A stretch of 64,000 nt of DNA from an uncultured Lachnospiraceae bacterium (GTDB taxonomy: Bacteria > Bacillota > Clostridia > Lachnospirales > Lachnospiraceae). The DNA lies in assembly GCA_910577645.1 (NCBI GenBank), contig CAJTOL010000007.1, forward strand, positions 65,375-129,374. Reading direction: 5' to 3'. This document shows positions 28,315 through 35,364 of the stretch, piece by piece (positions within the stretch are counted from its first letter, which is position 1; every line of letters starts with the position of its first letter). A program made the translations under genes and the position numbers. The notes below the pieces were generated by a model. That model had not been told where the DNA came from and did not search any database. It saw only the letters and a list, made by a program, of their open reading frames with translations.

Positions 28315-29811
28315 CTATGCCAGACGCCCATATCTTCTGGCCATATCCCGGATTTCCTCTTTCAGTTCTTCTGTCAGTTCTTCCTTTCCAATCCGCCATC
28401 TCCAGTTGGTTCCCACTGTAGAGGGGCGGTTTATTCTGGCCTCGTTGCCATAACCCAGATAGTCCTGAAACGGGATAATGCACAGGTCTGCCCGGCTTCG
28501 CATAATCAGAGCGATCATAGATTTATATAGAAGTTTTTCCGGAGTATAGTTGTCGCAGAGATAATCCCGCAGCATAGCTTTTTCCTCCCCTGTAATGCTC
28601 TTCAGCCAGCCTGCGGCTGTCTCATTATCATGGGTTCCGGTGTAGGCTACACAGTTGCTCTCATAATTGTGGGGAAGATAATCGTTGGCGCAGCCTGTAT
28701 CCCTGGAGTCAAAGGCAAACTCCAACACCTTCATTCCCGGAAAACCGCTGTCTCTTACCAGTTGACGCACCGAATCCGTCACATAGCCCAAATCCTCGGC
28801 AATCACCTCTTTTTCTCCCAGAGCTTCCCTGACCTTTAAAAACAGGTCCAGCCCCGGCCCCTTTTCCCAGTGACCGTCCCTGGCCGTCTCTGCCCCGTAA
28901 GGAATGGAATAGTATTCGTCAAAGCCTCTGAAATGATCGATACGCACCACGTCATACTGAAGGAAGCAGTGTCTCAATCTGTCAATCCACCAGCTGTATC
29001 CGGTCTCCCTGTGGTAATCCCACCGGTACAAAGGATTTCCCCAGAGCTGTCCGTCTGCCGCAAAGCCGTCTGGCGGGCATCCTGCCACTGCCACCGGCAC
29101 ATTGTTTTCATCCAGCTGAAACAGCTCCGGATGAGCCCATGCGTCGGCGCTATCCATTGCCACATAAATGGGGATGTCTCCAATCAGCTTAACTCCCTTT
29201 GAGTTGGCGTATTCTTTTAGCCGGTTCCACTGCTTATAAAAAGTATATTGAAGATACTGATGAAATTCGATTTCAAAATATAGTTCTCTCCGGTAATAGT
29301 CCATAGCGTTGTTCCATCTGAGCCGGATATCCTCGGCCCACTCTGTCCAGGGAGCGCCGCCAAACCGATCTTTTACCGCCATAAACAAGGCATAATCATT
29401 GAGCCACCAGCCGTTGTTCCAGACAAAATCGTGGTACTCCTGACACTGTGAAATATTACTGCGCTGGTAGGCCAGGCGAAGCAACAGGTAACGGCTCTCA
29501 TAAATCTTCTTATAATCAATGTCCGTCTCATCCTCTCCAAAATCCGCCTCTTCACACTCTTCCTCTGTCAGAACCTTTTCCTCCACCAGGTCCTCCAGGC
29601 TGATAAAATAAGGATTTCCTGCATATGTGGAAAAAGACTGATAGGGGGAATCCCCATAACTGGTAGGACCTAAAGGAAGAATCTGCCAATAGCTCTGTCC
29701 TGCCTCAGAAATCCAGTCTGCAAATTCATAAGCGCTTTTTGAAAAGCAGCCAATGCCATACTTAGATGGCAGGCTGGTAATGGATAATAAAATTCCTGCT
29801 CCCCGTTTCAC
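28315..29811 (-). CDS. malQ: 4-alpha-glucanotransferase (amylomaltase)
   Basis: Glycoside hydrolase family 77 enzyme that rearranges malto-oligosaccharides and glycogen breakdown products. Signatures are GILLSITSLPSKYGIG at the N terminus, GDIPIYVAMDSADAW, the nucleophile Asp in VVRIDHFRGF, the acid/base Glu in VIAEDLGYVT, and CVAYTGTHDNETAAGW. 498 residues, complete. A PTS-permease remnant lies just upstream. Confidence 0.94.
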   Translation of the reverse strand: MKRGAGILLSITSLPSKYGIGCFSKSAYEFADWISEAGQSYWQILPLGPTSYGDSPYQSFSTYAGNPYFISLEDLVEEKVLTEEECEEADFGEDETDIDYKKIYESRYLLLRLAYQRSNISQCQEYHDFVWNNGWWLNDYALFMAVKDRFGGAPWTEWAEDIRLRWNNAMDYYRRELYFEIEFHQYLQYTFYKQWNRLKEYANSKGVKLIGDIPIYVAMDSADAWAHPELFQLDENNVPVAVAGCPPDGFAADGQLWGNPLYRWDYHRETGYSWWIDRLRHCFLQYDVVRIDHFRGFDEYYSIPYGAETARDGHWEKGPGLDLFLKVREALGEKEVIAEDLGYVTDSVRQLVRDSGFPGMKVLEFAFDSRDTGCANDYLPHNYESNCVAYTGTHDNETAAGWLKSITGEEKAMLRDYLCDNYTPEKLLYKSMIALIMRSRADLCIIPFQDYLGYGNEARINRPSTVGTNWRWRIGKEELTEELKEEIRDMARRYGRLA

Positions 29812-29829
29812 TTTTATGCCCTCCTAAGC

Positions 29830-29977
29830 TTACATATTATAATTCAGATACATTCAATACGTTATAGTACTTATTATACACGATTCTGCCTACAAATCCA
29901 GAGATAATTCCTGCAAATACGCTCATGTTTAATGCCGGACGCCTCACGCTGTCATTGAACGGGACAGCTGCAGGGCT
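29830..29977 (-). pseudogene. Remnant of a PTS EIIC sugar permease
   Basis: Directly after the crp/fnr-type stop codon the same frame stays open for about 46 codons, ending in TAA. It contains VRRPALNMSVFAGIISGFVG then YNKYYN, which resembles the SVFxGIxxGFxGAxxYNKYYN segment of glucose/maltose-type PTS EIIC proteins. No start codon or remaining domain exists, so this is a decayed fragment. Its closeness to malQ hints at a lost maltose uptake gene. The identification rests on memory of the family motif. Confidence 0.45.
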
Positions 29978-30667
29978 TTATAATTCCTCACAGGCAAATT
30001 CTCCGGAATGTTCCGCCAAATCCTCTAATTTCTCCGGGTCACGGATAATAATCTTGTGGCCCTCCTTTTCAATTATCCCCATTTTTTTCAAACTAAGCAT
30101 AATCTTGGATACTGTCACGGAATGTACTCCCAGATACCTGGCAAGCTCGGTATAAGTAAAGTACTTCTGGAGCTCCAGCCTGCTGTTTTTCCAATCCGCC
30201 AGCTGCAGCAGGGTTCTGCACAACCGTTCTGTAGTGTGTTCCTCCATTGCCGTGTGATTGTGGGTAATCATCTCCATGAAATGCCTGGAAATGCAGGCGC
30301 CGATGATACAGGCAAATTCCGGATTCTCCTTAATTTTTCTCTCCACCACCAAAAAAGGAACCTTGTACAGCACACACTCCGTCTTGGTGTACAGGGAACA
30401 ATAATTGTACATTCCGCCGGTTCCTCCGTTGCCGTCTGTCATTTTCCTAAAATGGGAAAGAAAAAGGGGGACTCCGCCGATTACATCCCCCTCTTTAAAG
30501 TAATGGTAGATAATCTCCTCCCCGTTCTTTGTAAATCGCACCAGAGCGCATACTCCGGATACCAGATAATGAAGTTGATTTTCCTGATTATTAATGGAGG
30601 AAAAATACTGATTTTTCTCTTTTCGAAACCGAATCCCCTCTTTTTGAAAAAAAGCCTTAACATCCAT
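29978..30667 (-). CDS. Crp/Fnr-family transcriptional regulator
   Basis: An N-terminal cyclic-nucleotide-binding-type beta barrel (about 15-125) has YHYFKEGDVIGG, followed by a dimerisation helix and a C-terminal Crp-type helix-turn-helix (about 160-215) with YTELARYLGVHSVTVSKIMLSLKKMGII. The N terminus has no Cys cluster, so it is not an iron-sulfur Fnr. It is divergent from the SLC13-type permease at 30796, which it may control. The effector is unknown. Confidence 0.85.
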   Translation of the reverse strand: MDVKAFFQKEGIRFRKEKNQYFSSINNQENQLHYLVSGVCALVRFTKNGEEIIYHYFKEGDVIGGVPLFLSHFRKMTDGNGGTGGMYNYCSLYTKTECVLYKVPFLVVERKIKENPEFACIIGACISRHFMEMITHNHTAMEEHTTERLCRTLLQLADWKNSRLELQKYFTYTELARYLGVHSVTVSKIMLSLKKMGIIEKEGHKIIIRDPEKLEDLAEHSGEFACEEL

Positions 30668-30795
30668 ATGATTTTCGCCTTCTCCTGTGTATATTTCCTT
30701 CTGAATGTTTAGTAATTACTATTTTTTTGTCCTCTGTCCTATGATATTATTTTAACAGAACACTTATACAAATTCAACAACAAAGGAGAATTGCC

Positions 30796-32232
30796 ATGAA
30801 TGGTAAGAAGAACTATTACATTCACAGCCTGATAGGTATTTTAATTATGGTTATCTTTGCCTTCGTTCCCCCCTTTGGGCCGGTGACAGAGGTAGGGGTA
30901 AAGGTCCTTGGTGTATTCTTGGGAACCATGTATCTGTGGACCTTTGTAGATACTCTGTGGCCCAGCTTATTTGGTGTACTGATGATGGGTTTAACCGGTT
31001 TCGGAAATTTTAATTCCCTGTTATCCTCCACCTTTGGCAGCCCCATTGTGGTAATGCTGTTCTTCGTAATTCTTATGACCGGCGCCATTACAGAGGAAGG
31101 CGTATGCGAATACATATCCCGCTGGTTCATTACCCGTAAGGTAAGCAACGGACGCCCCTGGGTCTTTACCGCCCTGTTTTTAACCGGCGTTTATATCATT
31201 TCTGTACTGACTGCCCCCACCCCCACTATCTTTATTTTCTGGCCCATCCTGTACAGTCTTTTCGCCACTCTGGGCTACAAAAAGGGGGATAAGTATGCAA
31301 CCCTGATGCTTATAGCCGTTGTTATGGCCGCCTCTTTCGGCTTCGCAACGACTCCCTTTAAGGGCGCTTTAACCGGACTTTTGGGCAATTACGCCAAAGT
31401 AACCGGTGCCCCCATTGAGTATCTTTCCTTTATGGCAATATCTGTTCCGGTATCTTTAGCCGGCCTGGCTGTTATTATTTTATCTATGCGGTTTATATTC
31501 CGCCCTGATATTGCCTTGTTAAAAGACGTAAATGTTGAAATGTTCAACAAAAAGCCTCTGCCGCCTATGAACCTGCGCCAGAAAGCCATGACTGCCGCCC
31601 TGATTGTCTTTATTATCTGGGTATTATGTCCCCCTCTTCTGCCTGACAGCCCCATTAAGCAGATCCTCACTGCTTCCCAGAATGCAATCCCGGTTCTGAT
31701 TATCGCTGTCTGCTGTTTCTTAAAGGTAGAGGGAAAGCCTTTAGTAAACTTTAACGCTATCGCCGCCAAGTATATGATCTGGCCTGTCGTACTGATTGTA
31801 GGTTCCGCTATGACCATTGGAAATGCCCTGACGGATGAATCTACCGGCATTACCGTTCTGCTAAAAAGCGTGCTGACCCCGGTATTTGAGGGAAAAAGCC
31901 CTCTGATCTTTACCGTTGCCTGCGTCACCATTGCCTGTATTCTCACCAATGTGTGCAATAATATGGTAGTGGGCATGCTGCTGATCCCCATTATCCATGT
32001 ATTTTCCATGGAAATCGGCGCCAGCGCCGCCGTTATCACATCTTTGTCCATGTATATGGTCTGCATCGCTGTGGTAACCCCTGCCGCCTCCACTACCTCC
32101 GCTATTCTTCACGGCAACTCTACCTGGATGAATACAGGAGAAATTTACAAATACGGTATTATTATGACTGTCTTAAGCCTGATTACCGTATTGGCGGTAG
32201 GACTTCCCATTGCCAGCCTGGTGTTTGGCTGA
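30796..32232 (+). CDS. Anion:sodium symporter-type permease (SLC13/DASS family)
   Basis: A 478-residue membrane protein with about 11-12 hydrophobic segments in two repeats. The segments LTAPTPTIFIFWPILY, TNVCNNMVVGMLLIPII and VTPAASTTSAILHGNSTW match the divalent-anion symporter / ion transporter superfamily that carries dicarboxylates and similar anions. A ribosome binding site AAAGGAG precedes the ATG. Substrate uncertain. Confidence 0.75.
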   Translation: MNGKKNYYIHSLIGILIMVIFAFVPPFGPVTEVGVKVLGVFLGTMYLWTFVDTLWPSLFGVLMMGLTGFGNFNSLLSSTFGSPIVVMLFFVILMTGAITEEGVCEYISRWFITRKVSNGRPWVFTALFLTGVYIISVLTAPTPTIFIFWPILYSLFATLGYKKGDKYATLMLIAVVMAASFGFATTPFKGALTGLLGNYAKVTGAPIEYLSFMAISVPVSLAGLAVIILSMRFIFRPDIALLKDVNVEMFNKKPLPPMNLRQKAMTAALIVFIIWVLCPPLLPDSPIKQILTASQNAIPVLIIAVCCFLKVEGKPLVNFNAIAAKYMIWPVVLIVGSAMTIGNALTDESTGITVLLKSVLTPVFEGKSPLIFTVACVTIACILTNVCNNMVVGMLLIPIIHVFSMEIGASAAVITSLSMYMVCIAVVTPAASTTSAILHGNSTWMNTGEIYKYGIIMTVLSLITVLAVGLPIASLVFG

Positions 32233-32377
32233 CAGTCAAAATATACGGCATTTTTGTGAAATATGAAAAAAATAGTTGCAGAAAAACTCCGTAAATATAG
32301 AAATAAAAATATAGTATTCTTTCCCGTTTTGTGTTACACTACTGCTATGTTTTTAAATTTAATATACGGAGGTCTAT

Positions 32378-33061
32378 ATGAAGAAAGTATACGAAGGCAA
32401 AACCAAAGATGTGTTCCAGCTAGACAACGGCAATGTACTGTTAAAGTTCAAAGATGACTGCACTGGTAAAGACGGCGTATTCGATCCCGGAGAAAATTCT
32501 GTAGGTTTAACCATTGACGGCATTGGGAAAGCCAATCTGGAAACCTCCATCCATTTTTTTGAGCTGTTAAAGGAAGCCGGAATTAAAACCCATTATGTAA
32601 GTGCAAATGTTGAGGACGCAACCATGGAGGTACTGCCTGCTACTGTATTCGGCAAAGGCCTTGAAGTTATCTGCCGTTTAGTTGCCACCGGAAGCTTTAT
32701 TCGCCGCTACGGCGCATATATTGAGGACGGCACTGAGCTTCCCGGAGGTTATGTTGAGGCCACCTTTAAGGATGACGACCGCTGCGATCCCCTTGTAACC
32801 TGTGAAGGTTTAGTTGCCCTTAATATTATGAGCAGAGAGATGTTTGAGTCCATGAAGGAGCAAACATTAAAGATTACCAAAATTGTTGCCGATGATCTGG
32901 CAAAGAAGGATTTAAAGCTTTACGATATTAAGTTTGAATTCGGCTACAACAACGGGGAGGTTATCTTAATCGACGAGATTGCCAGCGGCAATATGCGTGT
33001 TTACAAGGACGGAAAGATTGTAGATCCTATGGATTTGACTTCTATTATTTTAGGGAAATAA
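32378..33061 (+). CDS. purC: Phosphoribosylaminoimidazole-succinocarboxamide synthase
   Basis: SAICAR synthase of purine synthesis. The N-terminal KKVYEGKTKDVF loop, the ATP-binding VRRLVATGSFIRRYG-like region (seen as CRLVATGSFIRRYG) and LIDEIASGNMRVYKDG at the C-terminal end are all present. The length of 227 is slightly short for the family but has no missing core. A strong ACGGAGG ribosome binding site is present. It is separate from other pur genes. Confidence 0.92.
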   Translation: MKKVYEGKTKDVFQLDNGNVLLKFKDDCTGKDGVFDPGENSVGLTIDGIGKANLETSIHFFELLKEAGIKTHYVSANVEDATMEVLPATVFGKGLEVICRLVATGSFIRRYGAYIEDGTELPGGYVEATFKDDDRCDPLVTCEGLVALNIMSREMFESMKEQTLKITKIVADDLAKKDLKLYDIKFEFGYNNGEVILIDEIASGNMRVYKDGKIVDPMDLTSIILGK

Positions 33062-33065
33062 TGGT

Positions 33066-33109
33066 AAGAGCAGTTGCTCAGGCAAGTAAACGCCTGAGCA
33101 ACTGCTCTT
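33066..33109. terminator. Long perfect hairpin between convergent purC and csm6
   Basis: Two 18-base arms (33066-33083 and 33092-33109) pair perfectly around an 8-base loop. It lies five bases past purC and 29 bases past the csm6 stop on the other strand. There is no good T-tract on either side, so it may act as a bidirectional terminator or as an mRNA-stabilising hairpin. Confidence 0.55.
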
Positions 33110-33138
33110 AATCTCTCATATAATTAAAAAAGGCAATA

Positions 33139-34458
33139 TTATCCAATCAATTCTATGATTTTCTTATTCATTTCATCATAAGACTCCCAGTACTCTCCCT
33201 TAATATTTAAACCCGTATAAGAAAAAACTGCTTTTATTTTATTAAAAATCTGCTGCCCTGTAAAACCTGTCAAAGTTTTTATCTTGGTATCATCAATAGA
33301 AACTACCTGATGAGCTGCTAAGTTGCGAACAGAACTTTCCACCTGTCTTAAGTCTTCCACTATTTGAATCAAGTTCCGATTGTTTGAGTAAGTTCTAATC
33401 AATGCTTTTAAATGGTCAGAATAAATCGGACCGCCACCTTTAAACCTATTTTTGTATTCCTCTTTCAGTATCTTTAAAATTTCCGTTCCCTCTAACTTTT
33501 CATCAGCCCAGCAACGTCCATTCCTGTCATTTCTGCAATAATCATTAATATCAATTTTATATTGTTTCTTTAACACCATTTCAAAAAGATCCACGATAAG
33601 AGGAGTGATAGCCCGAACAAAATCTGCATATTCTTTTCTTCGAAGCTTAATATCCAATGATAATGCATATTCAAAAGATTTTCTTCCATTACCATCCTTA
33701 ACGGGAATACAATCTACTTTTCCTTCCTTCAAAAGGTTATCCGTGCCTTTAAAGTCCAGACGCAAACGAAGTTCTGCCATTTTTAATACATCTAAATATT
33801 TTTCTGTATACTCTTCTGATAATGTTTCCGCCATAAACACTGCCGCCTGATAATCGTATACCAGGATATGTTTCTTTATCACCTCTTCTGCTTTCATTGC
33901 AGAGAGTGTCGGACACTGAACTTCTCTACAGCGATTTTCAAAATCCTCACTATTATCTTCATTCAATTCCCACAACGTCTCAACATCATAATTATCGTGA
34001 ATACTTGTACCTATTTTTCGTTCTGGATTTACTACCTGAATTGCTTTACACGGAAACTCACCTAAAGTTTTCAATACTAATAACCCGCTTTTCATAGCTG
34101 GTGTTCCTGAGGAAATATTAAGAAGCAATTGATCTGAGTCATCCATTTTTTTGAAAATACACTCAATAATTTGCCGGAATTCCTGATAAAAGTAGTCAAA
34201 TTCCTGTACTTCTTTCAGCTGTGGTCTCTCAATGAAATGATAGGAAAATTCAAAATTCTGCAATTTCTGCAAATGATCCAAACAATATCGATATCGATCA
34301 TCCTTCTCCTGATTTTTCAACATTTCCTGCGACATATATAAAACTACTTCATCTGGCTGATATACTCTGCAAATATGCAGCATAGACCCATCTCTGTAAT
34401 TTGTTGATGAAATGGGATCTGTTCCTCCCACTGGTGAAAAAAGGATTGTTTTACTCAT
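33139..34458 (-). CDS. csm6: Csm6, CARF-HEPN ribonuclease of type III-A CRISPR
   Basis: Collateral RNase switched on by cyclic oligoadenylate made by Cas10. The N-terminal CARF domain has FSPVGGTDPI and LLNISSGTPAMKSGLLVLK, the ring-nucleotide pocket motifs. The C-terminal HEPN domain has the active-site R-X4-H at R378-N-L-A-A-H383. I chose the ATG at 34458 since AAGGAG lies seven bases before it (439 residues). It is the last gene of the cas operon, 17 bases after cas2. The type of ring it senses (cA4 or cA6) cannot be told here; Csm6 proteins of Firmicutes often use cA6. Confidence 0.9.
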   Translation of the reverse strand: MSKTILFSPVGGTDPISSTNYRDGSMLHICRVYQPDEVVLYMSQEMLKNQEKDDRYRYCLDHLQKLQNFEFSYHFIERPQLKEVQEFDYFYQEFRQIIECIFKKMDDSDQLLLNISSGTPAMKSGLLVLKTLGEFPCKAIQVVNPERKIGTSIHDNYDVETLWELNEDNSEDFENRCREVQCPTLSAMKAEEVIKKHILVYDYQAAVFMAETLSEEYTEKYLDVLKMAELRLRLDFKGTDNLLKEGKVDCIPVKDGNGRKSFEYALSLDIKLRRKEYADFVRAITPLIVDLFEMVLKKQYKIDINDYCRNDRNGRCWADEKLEGTEILKILKEEYKNRFKGGGPIYSDHLKALIRTYSNNRNLIQIVEDLRQVESSVRNLAAHQVVSIDDTKIKTLTGFTGQQIFNKIKAVFSYTGLNIKGEYWESYDEMNKKIIELIG

Positions 34459-34475
34459 AAGTTTTCTCCTTGTAT

Positions 34476-34790
34476 TCAAATAATAATAACATCTTCGTTC
34501 TCTACAGAAATATTGGTGCCAAACAAGTGCACTTCTCCATAACCGACAATTTTATAAATTCTTACACTATCCTCTCTTTTGTCAATCATAGACGGTATCT
34601 CTGTCAATAATTTCCGATACAAATTTTGCGGAATCATTGCCTCGAAAGCCGATTTCTGCACACGAAAGCCATATCCATTCATCTTTTTTGCAAAAGCAGT
34701 ACGCCTTTTATTGCTTACAATATCATAAATAATCAAAATATATAATTTTTTCGATGAAATTTGCTCTGTATTCCAAAAGTAATTTTCCAT
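34476..34790 (-). CDS. cas2: Cas2, adaptation-complex subunit
   Basis: Small ferredoxin-fold protein that with Cas1 forms the spacer integrase. The first beta strand LYILIIYDIVSNKRR carries the conserved Asp (D23), and the helix RRTAFAKKMNGYGFRVQKSAFEA follows as in the family. Its 104 residues include an N-terminal extension of about 14. It looks intact, unlike its cas1 neighbour four bases upstream. Confidence 0.9.
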   Translation of the reverse strand: MENYFWNTEQISSKKLYILIIYDIVSNKRRTAFAKKMNGYGFRVQKSAFEAMIPQNLYRKLLTEIPSMIDKREDSVRIYKIVGYGEVHLFGTNISVENEDVIII

Positions 34791-34794
34791 ACCC

Positions 34795-35340
34795 TCACCT
34801 TATTATAATTGGATGGTATTCGTCCACATCTTCTGCAGTAATTGCCTTAACCAATTGGTTAATCTGCAATTCCAATGCCTCTCTAAAGCTAACACGGTAA
34901 TCTACATAAGTTAAATACTTCGTTTGCGTCCGAAATTTATTTTCCAGCTTCATTAGATATTTTTTCATGCCTTCTTTATCAAGGAAGACTCCCTCTACAT
35001 CCTCATTTTTGTAAAAATTATCTACCGCAATTTCATGACCATTGATCATACTTAATGCCGCTGAATCTATCAAAACAGCTCTCCATTCTTCCATTAAATC
35101 ACTGGCCAATGTTGGGTGTTTTTCCCTATCTTTATGCATAAAGCCAAAATATGGGTTTAATCCCTTTGCTTCTAATTTTCCGTAAATTTCATTAAGCATA
35201 ATTGAATATCCCAAACTAATCATAGAATTAAATGGGTCTTTAGGCGGACGCTTTGATCTGCCTTTAAAAGAAAAAGCAGGATCAATTAAACTCCCCAATA
35301 CTCTAAAATATATTTTTGCAGCATTCCCTTCATATCCCAT
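34795..35340 (-). CDS. cas1: Cas1, N-terminally truncated at the CRISPR array (possible pseudogene)
   Basis: Only the C-terminal catalytic domain of the spacer integrase remains, 181 residues against about 330 for a normal Cas1. Active-site residues are kept: Glu4 in YEGNAA, His69 in FGFMHKDRE and Asp81/Glu84 in SDLMEEW. The N-terminal beta domain, needed for dimer shape and Cas2 contact, is absent. The reading frame stays open upstream (IAKSIEQV is normal Cas1 linker sequence) straight into the terminal CRISPR repeat, where a TAG stops it. The N-terminal half is not found at the other end of the array. Adaptation is probably lost unless another Cas1 acts in trans. Confidence 0.88.
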   Translation of the reverse strand: MGYEGNAAKIYFRVLGSLIDPAFSFKGRSKRPPKDPFNSMISLGYSIMLNEIYGKLEAKGLNPYFGFMHKDREKHPTLASDLMEEWRAVLIDSAALSMINGHEIAVDNFYKNEDVEGVFLDKEGMKKYLMKLENKFRTQTKYLTYVDYRVSFREALELQINQLVKAITAEDVDEYHPIIIR

Positions 35341-35364
35341 AACCTGTTCAATCGATTTTGCAAT

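Noticed and set aside
32233..32377. Purine riboswitch upstream of purC
   Set aside because: I could not find the conserved three-way junction or its loop sequences; the region is plain AT-rich promoter-like DNA.
33139..34458. Csm6-type gene as a type III-B/Csx1 effector
   Set aside because: The neighbouring genes are csm2-csm5, not cmr genes, so Csm6 of type III-A is the better name.
34795..35340. Array inserted into an otherwise complete split cas1
   Set aside because: The only sequence at the other end of the array is a 138-base leader; the missing 5' part of cas1 is not there.
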